Positions 37,024 to 46,376 are shown, counted from the first letter of the stretch. The stretch: DNA of 64,000 nt from Mesorhizobium caraganae (GCF_016836705.1 NZ_JAFCGY010000015.1:1-64000); one strand, 5' to 3'. A program made the numbers and translations. Notes: generated by a model from the sequence alone, not told the origin.

Positions 37024-37326
37024 CTAGGTCGGCGACAACGCGATCCCTTCGACAGCCAGGATGCGTGTCCTGGCGCTGCGAAAGCGGATCTCCTTCAAAC
37101 GCTCGTATTCCGGCGAGTCATACCAGGCCGAAAGCGATGCCATGTCGGGAAATTCGATGATGACGAGGCGGTGCGGGTGCCAGTCGCCCTCGAACACCTT
37201 GGTCGCACCGCCGCGCGCGAGATAGCGGCCGCCGTAGCGCTCCTCGGTGGCCGGAACCTCACGCCTGTATTGATCGAATACGGCCGCGTCGGTGATATCG
37301 ACATCGGCGATAAGATAGGCCGCCAT
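37024..37326 (-). CDS. DUF1330-family protein
   Basis: A 100-residue protein of the dimeric alpha/beta-barrel DUF1330 family. Typical segments are AAYLIADVDITDAAVFDQY, YGGRYLARGG, RLVIIEFPDMASLSAWYDSP and EYERLKEIR. The start at 37326 gives the conserved MAAYLIADV. The function is not established; the fold is related to small monooxygenases and isomerases. It is a single gene; no promoter motif stands out in the gap to 37492. Confidence 0.82.
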   Translation of the reverse strand: MAAYLIADVDITDAAVFDQYRREVPATEERYGGRYLARGGATKVFEGDWHPHRLVIIEFPDMASLSAWYDSPEYERLKEIRFRSARTRILAVEGIALSPT

Positions 37327-37492
37327 CCCGTGTCTCCTCCCTGTTTGCCAATCGTCCCTTCTCAAATTGCCTTGCACATCATCAGCAACGCATCGGCGCC
37401 CGCCGAAGTCGTCGAAATCTGCTGATGCGGCATCATATTAGTATCAAATCATATTAAGCACATCCGAGGAGACGGCTTGGTGAACCAAGCTA

Positions 37493-38059
37493 TCAGGCGC
37501 CGCCGGCCCCCACCGTCCGTGCGACCACCCAGCGATGCTTGCCGATCTTGCGGGCGCGCTGAAAACCTTGGCGTTCAAACATCGCCAGCGTGCCATTGTG
37601 CAGGAAGGCGCCGGCGACCGAGCGGCCTTCCGCATCCTCGGGATAGCTTTCCACCGTGCCGCCGCCGAGGCGGGCGATCTCGGCGAGCGCGCCGGCAAGT
37701 GCTGCTGCCGCGACGCCCTTGCCGCGATAGGCCTTGTCGGAGAAGAAGCAGGTGATGCGCCAATCCGGTAGGCTCGTCAGCCCTTCCTCATAGGCGCGCC
37801 GGTGCTTTATGCGCGGCAGCTCCTGCGTCGGCCCGAACTGGCACCAGCCGACACAGGCCACGCCGTCGAAAACGAGCGCCGCATGTGCATGGCCCTCGCG
37901 GACCCGGGCCTCCTTCTCGGCGCGGTTCCCGGCTGCGCCGACGCCTTTGGCGTGGAAGGCCATGCACCAGCAGCCGCCCCAGACGCCATTGTGCCGCTCG
38001 ACCAGCGCGGCGAATTGCGACCATGTGGTCTCGTCGAGGGGTTTTGCGCTGAAGCTCAT
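37493..38059 (-). CDS. GNAT-family N-acetyltransferase
   Basis: A 188-residue acetyltransferase. The acetyl-CoA loop is visible in CFFSDKAYRGKGVAAAALAG, with ITCFF as the preceding strand. The N-terminus has an unusual GVWGGCWCMAFH motif, seen in a subgroup annotated simply as GNAT. It lies 18 bases after the antiporter gene start codon region's stop on the same strand and may be co-transcribed with its neighbour upstream. The substrate is unknown. Confidence 0.78.
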   Translation of the reverse strand: MSFSAKPLDETTWSQFAALVERHNGVWGGCWCMAFHAKGVGAAGNRAEKEARVREGHAHAALVFDGVACVGWCQFGPTQELPRIKHRRAYEEGLTSLPDWRITCFFSDKAYRGKGVAAAALAGALAEIARLGGGTVESYPEDAEGRSVAGAFLHNGTLAMFERQGFQRARKIGKHRWVVARTVGAGGA

Positions 38060-38077
38060 CGTGACCTCCTTGGCTTG

Positions 38078-40369
38078 TCAACCGGTGCCGGAACGCAGCG
38101 CCTCGCGGGCGGCGTCGTCGCGGGGCAGCCGTTCGTCGGAAATCAGCACCACCGGGCAGTGGCAGCGTTGCAGCACGCTGCTGGTCGTCTCGCCGAACAG
38201 CAATTCCTCGCCAGGCCGTCGCGCCACGCCCATGACGATCATCGCCACCCCCCTGCCGGCCTGGCGGGCAATGGCATCGGCGGCGGCGGCCCTGCTGCGG
38301 ATGGCAGTCTCGATCTCGACGCCGTAGCGGTCGGCAAGCGCAACGATGTCTTTCAGCACCGCCTCCCTGCGGCGATGCGAGACGGTGTCGCGCGGCTCGT
38401 CGCGGCCGACCCGCGCCACATAGAGCATCTTGACCGGCGCGCCGGTGACGGCGGCAATGGCAAGCGCCAGCTCGGCGCCACGGCGGGCGACCGACGTGCC
38501 GTTGACCGGCACCAGTATCCGGCCGGCCTCGGGTCCGAGCCTCGGCATCTGCCGGCCGGCGGCAGCGGGTTTGACCACCAGGCAGAGCGGGCCGTCGAAA
38601 GCGCCGGCGATCTCGTCGAGGCGGCGAGTGAAGCCGCCCTTGGCGGTAAGCGCGCGACCGAGCCCGACAATCAGCACGCCGTAACCCTTGCGCGCCTCCC
38701 TCGCCACGGTCTCGGCCGATACGTGCCTGCCGTGCCTGCGGGTGACGGGAGCCTTGGCGGCGGGCTGCTCGTCGGCCTCCTTCGCCGCCTCGCGGTTGTG
38801 CTCGGCCCCCTTCTCGATCTCCTCCAGCTTCGGTTCCACTCCCGGCTCGGCCTCGTTCTCGCCGCCGGCATGCAGCACTGTCATCGGCTTGCCGGCGCCG
38901 ATCACGCCGGCCATGTAGGCGGCGAAGCGGCCGACGACGCCTTCGTCGGCCACCACCAACAGCCGCTCCAGATTGGCGACGAAGCCGCGCTGGTCGACCT
39001 CCTCGCGCTCCAGCCGCTTCTTTTCGGCCTCGCCGAGTGTCAGGCGACCAAGTGCCCAGCGCAGCGTCGGCGGCATCGCTAGCGTGGTGATGACGGCCAT
39101 GGTGACGATCATGGTGAAGAGGTTGTGCGAAAGCACGCCGATCGAAAGGCCGATCGAGGCGACGATGACCTCGGTCGAGCCGCGCGCGTTCATGCCGCAG
39201 CCGACCGCGATGCCCTCGCGGCGGCTCATGCCGGCCAACTCCGCGCCGATGAAGGCGCCGGCGAACTTGCCGAAGCTGGCGATGGCAACCAGCGCCACGG
39301 TGAGCAGCGCAAGCTGCGGATCAAGGAGCACGGTGAGGTCCGCCGAGAGACCAGCGACACCGAAGAACACCGGCATGAACAGCGCCGTGATGACGCCGCG
39401 CAACTGGCTCTCGATGTGGCGCGACAGGATCGGCGACTCGCCCACAAGGATGCCGGCAACGAAGGCACCGAGCACGGTGTGGACGCCGATCAGCTCGGTG
39501 ATCAAAGCCATCACGCCCATGATGGCGAGGATGACGGTGACGACGGCATATTCGCTGCTGAAACTGTCGTTGGTCCAGCGGATGGCGTCGAAGACGATGC
39601 GGCGGCCGAGGGTGAAGGAAAAGGCCATGAAGGCGGCGACGCCCGCAAGCGTGAAGGCAAGGCTGCCGAGGTCGATGCGGCCCTTGGTCGCGATGCCGAT
39701 TGTGATGGCGATGATCACCCAGCCGATCGTGTCCTCGATGATCGCCGAGGAGACGATGATCTGGCCGAGGTCGCGGCGCATGAAGTTCATCTCGCGCACC
39801 ACCATTGCGACGATCTTGACCGAGGAGATCGACAGCGCGGTGCCGAGGAAGAGGCCGGCGACGACGCGCTCGCTGCCCTCGGCGAGCAGCGACGCAGGCA
39901 TGGCCTGCGCCGCCGCGAAGCCGAGCACGAAGGGAATCGCGACGCCGGCGGCGGAGATGGAGAAGCAGGCGCGGCCGACCCTGCGCACCAGTCTGAGGTC
40001 GGTCTCCATGCCGGTGAGCAGGAGCAGCATCAGCACGCCGAGCTGGGCGATGGCGTTGATCATGATCTTTTGCGAGGCGTCGCCGGAGAAAACCAGACGC
40101 TCCGCCTCAGGCCAAAGCCAGCCGAGCAGCGAGGGTCCGAGCAGGATGCCGCCGATGAGCTGACCCATGACGGCCGGTTGGCCGATGCGTTCGAGCAGCT
40201 CGCCGAGGCCGCGCCCGACGACCAGCAGCAGGATGATTTCCAGAACGAAAATGCCTTCGCTGGACATGCCGGTCTTTTCAGCCGGCAAGGCTGCGCCCGG
40301 GGTGAGCAACAGGGTCGCCGCCGCGGTCGCGACAAGCCAGCGCCATTTGTGCGGGAACGATAAAGACAT
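38078..40369 (-). CDS. CPA2-family cation/proton antiporter with C-terminal UspA domain
   Basis: A 763-residue membrane protein. After a possible signal/first helix (MSLSFPHKWRWLVATAAATL), twelve or so helices form a KefB/NapA-type exchanger domain (about 40-440), with GELLERIGQPAVMGQLIGGI, the ion-site region IVSSAIIEDTIGW and CGMNARGSTEVIVASIGL. A hydrophilic region follows. Residues about 600-750 form a universal-stress-protein domain (GRILVPVNGTSVARRG, MIVMGVARRPGEELLFGETT). The start at 40369 follows GAGGGG; the frame upstream is unconserved. It probably exports Na+ or K+ in exchange for H+, gated by nucleotide binding to the UspA part. Confidence 0.88.
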   Translation of the reverse strand: MSLSFPHKWRWLVATAAATLLLTPGAALPAEKTGMSSEGIFVLEIILLLVVGRGLGELLERIGQPAVMGQLIGGILLGPSLLGWLWPEAERLVFSGDASQKIMINAIAQLGVLMLLLLTGMETDLRLVRRVGRACFSISAAGVAIPFVLGFAAAQAMPASLLAEGSERVVAGLFLGTALSISSVKIVAMVVREMNFMRRDLGQIIVSSAIIEDTIGWVIIAITIGIATKGRIDLGSLAFTLAGVAAFMAFSFTLGRRIVFDAIRWTNDSFSSEYAVVTVILAIMGVMALITELIGVHTVLGAFVAGILVGESPILSRHIESQLRGVITALFMPVFFGVAGLSADLTVLLDPQLALLTVALVAIASFGKFAGAFIGAELAGMSRREGIAVGCGMNARGSTEVIVASIGLSIGVLSHNLFTMIVTMAVITTLAMPPTLRWALGRLTLGEAEKKRLEREEVDQRGFVANLERLLVVADEGVVGRFAAYMAGVIGAGKPMTVLHAGGENEAEPGVEPKLEEIEKGAEHNREAAKEADEQPAAKAPVTRRHGRHVSAETVAREARKGYGVLIVGLGRALTAKGGFTRRLDEIAGAFDGPLCLVVKPAAAGRQMPRLGPEAGRILVPVNGTSVARRGAELALAIAAVTGAPVKMLYVARVGRDEPRDTVSHRRREAVLKDIVALADRYGVEIETAIRSRAAAADAIARQAGRGVAMIVMGVARRPGEELLFGETTSSVLQRCHCPVVLISDERLPRDDAAREALRSGTG

Positions 40370-40548
40370 GCACCCCTCATTCTGCCCGAAATAACGGTTG
40401 CATGCGACATCGGTTGCACGGGCGCCGCTCCCACCCAGCACATCCGGCGAGGTCAGGACAATTCGATTCAAAGGCGGCTGTGGATGTTTGCTTTCGGGTA
40501 AAGCGAGTCGCACATGTTCGGCGCACGGCGGGCAACAAGGAGAAGCTC

Positions 40549-40737
40549 ATGAAAAGCGACTTTGCCGCCGCCCGGCTGCATCTGGAGCGGGCCGGCCACT
40601 ATCTGCGCGGCGACGACGAAACGAGCAGCGAGGCCCTTGCGGCGCTCGACCTGTTGATCGAGGCGATCGTTGCGGCCCAGTACACACGGCCGGTGGCGGA
40701 GGTGGTGGATTTTCCACGGTCGGCAAGGCTGCGGTAG
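40549..40737 (+). CDS. Small hypothetical protein
   Basis: A 62-residue protein starting MKSDFAAARLHLERAGHYLR after AAGGAGAAGCTC. The chain reads as two amphipathic helices (HLERAGHYL, ALAALDLLIEAIVAAQY) plus a short basic tail. I recognise no family. It faces away from the antiporter gene, and the 179-base gap is enough for both promoters. The good ribosome-binding site and codon use support it as real. Confidence 0.6.
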   Translation: MKSDFAAARLHLERAGHYLRGDDETSSEALAALDLLIEAIVAAQYTRPVAEVVDFPRSARLR

Positions 40738-40922
40738 TCCCACGAAGAGGCCGCTTCGGGTAGGAGCGGCCTCGGCATGCCATCGGCTGACGAGCCGGCA
40801 ATCGCCCGTCTTTGATCGCGTCCGACGGAACGCCTTCGCTGTTCGAGCGGCCAGGAGCATGTCCCCGGCCCGGGCATGCTGACGCCGCGCTGCGCCCATA
40901 TCACCGAGAATGGCAAGAAGGG

Positions 40923-41694
40923 CTACGTCTGCATGCCGCTGCGGCGCAAGGCGATATACCGTCTCTCGCCGTCAAGCGTGGCCATCAGGGCCATTGGAGC
41001 CGTGCCAGGCTGGCGAATGACGCTCGGCAATTCGGAAATCGCCTTCCTCGAAATATCTGGCCTTCAGCCATGTGGTCGACGGTCCGCTCCGGTAGCGGCT
41101 GTCGGCGCGCTTCGAGATGATGCCCTCAAGCCCCATCTTGTCGATGGCGCGAAGGATCGCCAGCGCATCGCCGTCGAAATGCTCGCTGTACCGGATCTTG
41201 CCGGCGCCAGGCTCAACCAGTTGCCACAGCGCGTGCTTGCGCTGCAGCAGGGGCAAGGGGGCAAGATTGCGACCATCGAGATGGAGGATGTCGAACGCCA
41301 CGAACACCAGCCGGCTCGGCTCATTCCAGATCGCGGCTTCCAGCGCAGGGTAATCGGGAGCGCCCTGCTCACCGGCTACAATGACCTCGCCGTCGAGAAT
41401 GGCAGCCCTGCATGGCAGCTCGACTGCCAGCGCGATGGGCCAGTATTTTGCCGTCCAGTCATGGCCGTTTTTACTGTAAAGACGCACGCCGCCTTGATCG
41501 ATGATGAGCTGCGTCCTGTAGCCGTCGAACTTGACCTCGTGAACCCATCCCTCATCTTCGGGCGGTTGCTTGACCAGAGTCGGGATCTGCGGCGGAATGA
41601 ACTCCAGCCGGCCGCCGTTGACCTTGCTACGCTTACTCAAGACGGACACCTTTGACCGCGTAGCGGGGGGCGTTGTCGGCACAGGCAGCGACAC
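40923..41694 (-). pseudogene. Frameshifted, truncated LigD-type ATP-dependent DNA ligase
   Basis: The first 224 or so residues form a ligase adenylation domain: adenylated lysine Lys55 in KFDGYR, FVAFDILHLDG (motif III), LEGIISKR (IV) and TTWLKAR (V). After FEEGDFRIAE, near 41015, the homology moves to another frame that reads VIRQPGTAPMALMATLDGER then RYIALRRSGMQT and stops at 40923; the original frame stops at 40972. Even with the shift repaired, most of the OB-fold is missing. It resembles the stand-alone ligases rhizobia carry beside LigD. Probably inactive, or at best able to form the enzyme-AMP intermediate. Confidence 0.62.
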
Positions 41695-41795
41695 ACCAGC
41701 TATCTGGACGCCTGCCGCCTGTGCCGAGCCCCCGCCGGACTATCGCGAACATCTACGGACGAGGCCGGAATGTCGTTAGCTTCGTATCCAGATAC

Positions 41796-41921
41796 TTATC
41801 CTGGCGTACATATCTCGCTCTCGGTGCGATCTTGGTCCGCGCCCCATTTGGCCTTACGCCATGTCAGGTTGCCGCTGGCCACGCTCGCGCCAATGGTGGC
41901 AAAGCCGCCCGGCTCAATCAT
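41796..41921 (-). CDS. Possible 41-residue peptide downstream of the AraC gene
   Basis: The frame reads MIEPGGFATIGASVASGNLT then WRKAKWGADQDRTESEICTPG. An AGGATC sequence lies seven bases before the ATG, and the gene would start 14 bases after the AraC stop. The composition is protein-like, but I recognise nothing, and it may be a remnant of a longer protein. The rest of 41695-41935 shows no other gene. Confidence 0.25.
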   Translation of the reverse strand: MIEPGGFATIGASVASGNLTWRKAKWGADQDRTESEICTPG

Positions 41922-41935
41922 CACCGATCCTATGC

Positions 41936-43078
41936 TCAGCTTCCGAGCGCTTTGAGCCAACCTTCAAAGGAAGAGGCCTTCTGGTGTTCGGCATGCGAAG
42001 CAGAGTGGGCCGGGCGCGACAACACCACCGTGCTGCGGCCTTCGCGGGGGCTGTAACCGAATTCCTTGCTGAATGCCCGGCTGAAATTGGCCGCTGAGCT
42101 AAACCCGAAGGCCTCGGCAATTTCAACAATTCGCCGGCTGTCCACCGGATCGCTGAGCGCAATATGCGCTGCCAGAAGCCGGCGGCTTTGGATGTAATGG
42201 AGAACACCACCGCTTGGTTCGAACAACTGATAGAGACGGGAGCGCGAGACGCCGAGCGCCCGGCACATTGAATCCGGTGTCAGATGAGCCGCATCCAGAT
42301 TCTGGTGGACGTATCTGCGCGCCCGCTCCATGAGCGCAACATTCGCCAGTTGTTCGGCGGCGGCAGCATGTTCCGCCGCAGGCCCGAGGCAGGCGATGAT
42401 CATGCTGCGCGTTGCGTGTACGATGCGAGGCAGATCGTCAGCCGTGAGGCTGCGCAGTCTTGCCTCTACGCTGTTGATGTAGCCGACCAGGAGGTTGGCA
42501 AAGTTGCCGGACAGAATTGAATTGTTCTTCGCGTCGAGGCTTGCCGCCGCATCGGCGAACAAATCACGCGGCATATACAGAAGGAGACTTTCCGAATCCG
42601 TTGCCCTCCCGCGAAACGGATAGCCAAGCGATCTGATCTCCAATTTGCCCGGCTGGCTTTCTACAACGCGACGATCGACCTCCGTCCATGATCGGCCAGT
42701 ATGGGGCAAGACGATGCACCAGTGATCGATCGAACTGGACCGGAGTTTTGCGGCAGAACGCATGTAACTGTGTGCCGCTGCGCGCTGCTGAACGATCAGC
42801 ATGCCACCGAGGTTCCAGGCCGTGTGGTCGGCGGGAAAGCCATCGTCCGGCGATTTGTCATCCGGCAACTTGACCTCGACAAGCGGAGCCATATGCGCTT
42901 GCCAGGCGGCGAATTGATCCTCTGGCGCCAGTTCGAGCGTTGAAAAGGACAAAGGCTCGAGCGCAGGCGCGAGTGGCGAAGCTGACTCGTTTTGAGGTTG
43001 AGCTTCGCGCGGCCAACGACGTCGATCACGCTCCGACGGCTGCCTCGCAGGTGCCTCGTTTGGCTTTTTAGCGTCCAT
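41936..43078 (-). CDS. AraC-family transcriptional regulator
   Basis: A 380-residue regulator. The C-terminal 100 residues hold the double helix-turn-helix (DSMCRALGVSRSRLYQLFEP, EIAEAFGFSSAANFSRAFSK, FGYSPREGR). The N-terminal part (FSTLELAPEDQFAAWQAHMA to LLLYMPRDLFAD) matches the AraC_binding_2/FeaR-type sensor domain. The start at 43078 (MDAKKPNEAP) is preferred over 43123; a basic, disordered N-terminal stretch precedes the sensor domain. No obvious target gene is adjacent. Confidence 0.82.
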   Translation of the reverse strand: MDAKKPNEAPARQPSERDRRRWPREAQPQNESASPLAPALEPLSFSTLELAPEDQFAAWQAHMAPLVEVKLPDDKSPDDGFPADHTAWNLGGMLIVQQRAAAHSYMRSAAKLRSSSIDHWCIVLPHTGRSWTEVDRRVVESQPGKLEIRSLGYPFRGRATDSESLLLYMPRDLFADAAASLDAKNNSILSGNFANLLVGYINSVEARLRSLTADDLPRIVHATRSMIIACLGPAAEHAAAAEQLANVALMERARRYVHQNLDAAHLTPDSMCRALGVSRSRLYQLFEPSGGVLHYIQSRRLLAAHIALSDPVDSRRIVEIAEAFGFSSAANFSRAFSKEFGYSPREGRSTVVLSRPAHSASHAEHQKASSFEGWLKALGS

Positions 43079-43375
43079 CGCGTGGTGCCATATCCGATTC
43101 GGGTATGCCCCATGCCCTCTCAATCATGTGGTGTACCTCGGGCATCTGGCAAGACTTTGAGGCCGATATCGATAGACCAGCCAGATCCAGCCGTCGATGA
43201 CCACGGCCGAAACGACTGCCAACGGCAGCGGAACTCGCGTCGACGGGCGATCACGCTGAGTTACAGCAAGAAATGCATTCCGAGATAAGTTTCTGGATGC
43301 GGCGCTAACGACACTCTTCAGCCCGCTGCATATAGAATTGAGCATTGTGGAAGCGTAGTTGGGGAGACCCTGTAA

Positions 43376-43678
43376 ATGAACGCAAAGCTCAACAGCGAAG
43401 CTCGTCGCAAGATAATTCTTGACGGATACATCAACAACGAGCCGTTGAAGGATATTGCGGCCAGGATCGGATGCTCACTGGCAAGTTTGAAAGTAACAGC
43501 CAGTAAAATCGGCTGCACTCGAACTCCGAAGGAGGCGGCCGATTTTAGGCGCGGCTTTCATATCCCGGAAAACAAGCGGCAGGATTACTACCAGTTGATG
43601 AACATCGGTCAGTATAAAGCTCGCGAGTGCGCAGAAATTTTGGGATTGCTAACAGTTCAATCGTCAGGAAACGAGTAA
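43376..43678 (+). CDS. Small helix-turn-helix protein, AT-richer than neighbours
   Basis: A 100-residue basic protein starting MNAKLNSEARRKIILDGYIN. The segment EPLKDIAARIGCSLASLKVT is a plausible homeodomain-like HTH of the type found in phage and mobile-element regulators. The local composition is clearly lower in GC than the surrounding chromosome, which suggests acquired DNA. The 43079-43375 gap upstream is also AT-richer and shows no convincing gene. A hairpin at 43750 follows. Confidence 0.55.
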   Translation: MNAKLNSEARRKIILDGYINNEPLKDIAARIGCSLASLKVTASKIGCTRTPKEAADFRRGFHIPENKRQDYYQLMNIGQYKARECAEILGLLTVQSSGNE

Positions 43679-43749
43679 ACTCACCGCAATATACCTTCGA
43701 CGGTATTATCGCTGGAGCATTCCATCGCCTCAGCGATTCGTCGGTAAAA

Positions 43750-43772
43750 GCCCGCCGCAGCGCGCGGCGGGC
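43750..43772 (+). terminator. Terminator-like hairpin
   Basis: GCCCGCCG (43750-43757) pairs with CGGCGGGC (43765-43772) around a seven-base loop, 72 bases after the small HTH gene. No T-run follows. Confidence 0.45.
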
Positions 43773-43790
43773 CCTGAAAGATTCGCACAA

Positions 43791-44021
43791 ATGCCGCGTC
43801 TGCGTTTCAATCGCACCTGCCTCAGCCCTCACGATCTGGCTATTTGCGAACGCGTGTTCGATCAGGTCTGCGCGGATGAACATCTCAACCCCTTGGATCC
43901 GGACGCCGAAATCCTGGCGGTGATGGTTGTGGCCATTTTTCGAAATGCTCACACCGGCGAGCACGAACTGCTGGAAGCTGTCAGGTCTCGCCGGCAAAAG
44001 GTCGCGGGAAGCGGGCATTAG
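43791..44021 (+). CDS. Small conserved-looking rhizobial protein
   Basis: A 76-residue protein starting MPRLRFNRTCLSPHDLAICE. The central LAICERVFDQVCADEHLNPL DPDAEILA-type helices resemble small proteins I have seen encoded next to signalling genes in rhizobia; no function is known to me. It contains two cysteines seven residues apart. It is not clearly linked to its neighbours. Confidence 0.55.
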   Translation: MPRLRFNRTCLSPHDLAICERVFDQVCADEHLNPLDPDAEILAVMVVAIFRNAHTGEHELLEAVRSRRQKVAGSGH

Positions 44022-44181
44022 CGCACCGCATTCGATCGCGTAGCCGAGCGGGTATGGCTGAGCGCATAAACCCTCCAGGGAAAGAGGCTGGAACGTTTCA
44101 GCCGACCGCGCGTTGTGTTTTTTGGGGAGTGGCCGGCGTCGTTTCGGCCGGCCATGGCGTTGGGAGGCGCATGGCAAAGGG

Positions 44182-44913
44182 ATGTCCCAGGTCCAGACTG
44201 TGAAGCCAGTCGAAGCGGCAGCAGCGCCGCGGGCCTCCGATGCGTTCGCGCTGAAGCTCACCTCATCGGAACTCGCGACCACCATGTCACATTTCCACCG
44301 CGCCGAAATCGCCCGCATGGCCGGCTGGCGCGACCGTCTGGACCGCACCAGCAACTGGGCGATCACCGTCGTCGCCGCCATGCTCTCTGTCTCGCTGTCG
44401 ACACCCAGCGCCCATCACGGCGTGCTGCTGTTCGCCATGCTGTTGATCACGCTGCTTCTGTGGATCGAGGCGCGGCGCTATCGCTTCTTCGACGTCTACC
44501 GGGCCAGGGTGCGCCAATTCGAGCGCTATTATTTCGCGCAGATCTTCTCGCCGCAGCCTGACTATGCCTCCAATTGGCTGGCCATCGTCGGCGAAGGCCT
44601 GCGTTCGCCACGCTTTCTGATCTCGCAGCGCGCGGCTTTGGTACGCCGGCTGCGCCGCAACTACATTTTTATGTACACGATCCTGACGCTGGCCTGGGTG
44701 CTGAAAATCACGACGCCCAGCCTGCAGCGCGAAGGATCGCCGATCGGCTTCGGCGCGTCATTTCTCGATGCCGCGCGCGTGGCGCAGCTGGGCGCTGTTC
44801 CGGGCATCTATGTGGTGTGCTTGGTCGGGTTGCTCTATGTCGGCATGCTTGCCGCCGCTTTCCTCATCTCGAGCGACGAGGGCGAGCTGTCGCATGGCAC
44901 CGTGCATGTCTGA
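44182..44913 (+). CDS. DUF2270 predicted membrane protein
   Basis: A 243-residue protein. After a soluble N-terminal part with the conserved TTMSHFHRAEIARMAGWRDR, two helices (about 65-105) and two near the C-terminus (about 180-195 and 215-240) anchor it in the inner membrane, leaving a cytoplasmic loop rich in Arg/Tyr (EARRYRFFDVYRARVRQFER). This is the DUF2270 layout. The function is unknown. The ATG at 44182 is chosen because longer readings need a TTG at 44113 and add unconserved residues; its spacing from AAAGGG is short. Confidence 0.75.
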   Translation: MSQVQTVKPVEAAAAPRASDAFALKLTSSELATTMSHFHRAEIARMAGWRDRLDRTSNWAITVVAAMLSVSLSTPSAHHGVLLFAMLLITLLLWIEARRYRFFDVYRARVRQFERYYFAQIFSPQPDYASNWLAIVGEGLRSPRFLISQRAALVRRLRRNYIFMYTILTLAWVLKITTPSLQREGSPIGFGASFLDAARVAQLGAVPGIYVVCLVGLLYVGMLAAAFLISSDEGELSHGTVHV

Positions 44914-44955
44914 ACATAGTCGCGAAAGCGCAATTCGGTTCTGCTGCGCTGATCT

Positions 44956-45300
44956 TCAGCAGACATTGTCGACCATCATTGCGGTCGATTCCGGCCGGGT
45001 TGCGGACTCCTCAACCCGAGGGCGTGCGCGATGACGTTTGTGTGCGGTGAGTGCGATGACCAGGGCGCAGCAGGCGGCGTTCAGCCAGTTGATCGCTGCC
45101 AGCGCGGGATCGTTGAGATTGATGCGGGCATAGAGTCCGGTCGTGGCGTTGGCGGCTGTCCACAACAGCCAGGTCGCGTAGGAAATCGCCGTCGCGCCAT
45201 GCTTGTCCTGCGCAACCCGCACGATCTGCGGCAGGTAAGAAACCACGCGCAAGCCGTTGAAAATGGTGAACAGATAGAAAGACAGATCGGCTAGCGTCAT
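44956..45300 (-). CDS. PQ-loop/SemiSWEET-like membrane protein
   Basis: A 114-residue protein with three hydrophobic helices. The segment NGLRVVSYLPQIVRV is the PQ-loop hallmark, followed by AISYATWLLWTAANATTGLY. This is the half-transporter layout of SemiSWEET sugar carriers, which act as dimers, but many rhizobial PQ-loop proteins are uncharacterised. The start at 45300 follows AGGGGG. It is convergent with the DUF2270 gene. Confidence 0.75.
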   Translation of the reverse strand: MTLADLSFYLFTIFNGLRVVSYLPQIVRVAQDKHGATAISYATWLLWTAANATTGLYARINLNDPALAAINWLNAACCALVIALTAHKRHRARPRVEESATRPESTAMMVDNVC

Positions 45301-45482
45301 CCGAATCCCCCTGTAAGGCCGGACGTCCCATACCGTTCCTTGCAAGCGCGGCATGTGAGCCCGTTCACATGCCGGGTTCGAATTCCTGTTGCGGCCCGGC
45401 ACCCCGCGCTAACGCACCGGCTTGGCTGCAGCGTCCGAGAAGGATGCGATTATTTCGCCGAAGGCATGCCGACGCGTGTGGC

Positions 45483-46376
45483 TCAGCCGCGATGGCGCAG
45501 CGCATCGACAAGCAGCGAGAAGGCAGGCGTCGCCTGGCGGCGGCTGGGGTAATAGAGATGGTAGCCGGGAAAGGGCGGGCACCAGTCGGCCAGTACCCGC
45601 ATCAGCCGACCGTCGGCCAGTTGAGCCGTCACCTGATCCTCGGGCAGATAGGCAAGGCCAAGCCCCGCTAGCACGGCATTCAGACGCAGTGCCGCCGTGT
45701 TGAAGACCAACTGGCCCTCAACGCGCACCTTCAACTCGCGTCCGGCCTTTTCGAATTCCCAGGCGTAGAGTCCGCCATAGGTCGGCAGGCGCAGATTGAT
45801 GCAATTGTGGGTCGTCAGGTCCTGCGGCGTGCGCGGCTTTGGCCGCGTGGCGAAGTAAGCTGGCGACCCAACCACCGCCATGCGCATGTCGGGGCCGATG
45901 CGCACGGCGATCATGTCGCGCGCTACCTGTTCGCCAAGCCGCACGCCGGCATCATAGCGCTCGGCAACGATATCGGTCAGGCCATAGTCGACGATGATTT
46001 CGACCCTGATGTCGGGATAATCGGGCAGGAACTTCGCCAAGGCCGGCCAAAGGATCGCATCCGCCGAATGCTCGCCGGCGGTGATGCGGATGGTGCCGCC
46101 GGGTTTTTCGCGCAGTTCGCTGAGCGCCGCGAGTTCGGCTTCGATCTCGTCCAGCCTCGGGCCTATCGTGCGGGCCAGGCGTTCGCCGGCCTCGGTCGGC
46201 GACACACTACGCGTGGTGCGGGTCAGAAGCCGCACGCCGAGCCGCTCCTCCAGCGCGCGCAACGTGTGGCTGAGCGCCGATTGCGAGACGCCGAGCTTGG
46301 CCGCAGCCTTGGTGAAGCTCCTCTCGCGCGCGACGGCGAGGAAGGCGGTGAGCTCATTCAGATTGTCGCGCGGCAT
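45483..46376 (-). CDS. LysR-family transcriptional regulator
   Basis: A 297-residue LysR protein with the N-terminal winged helix (LNELTAFLAVARERSFTKAA, KLGVSQSALSHTLRALEERL) and an effector domain typical of regulators of quinone/aldehyde reductase genes (DAGVRLGEQVARDMIAVRIG, TTHNCINLRLPTYGG). It diverges from the cupin-CMD-AKR-SDR genes and is their likely controller. The 150-base gap to 46526 should hold both promoters. Confidence 0.9.
   Translation of the reverse strand: MPRDNLNELTAFLAVARERSFTKAAAKLGVSQSALSHTLRALEERLGVRLLTRTTRSVSPTEAGERLARTIGPRLDEIEAELAALSELREKPGGTIRITAGEHSADAILWPALAKFLPDYPDIRVEIIVDYGLTDIVAERYDAGVRLGEQVARDMIAVRIGPDMRMAVVGSPAYFATRPKPRTPQDLTTHNCINLRLPTYGGLYAWEFEKAGRELKVRVEGQLVFNTAALRLNAVLAGLGLAYLPEDQVTAQLADGRLMRVLADWCPPFPGYHLYYPSRRQATPAFSLLVDALRHRG

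Noticed and set aside
45339..45420. tRNA-like T-arm (GGGTTCGAATTCCTG)
   Set aside because: The T-stem pairs at only four of five positions, and no matching acceptor stem, D-arm or anticodon arm could be built around it.
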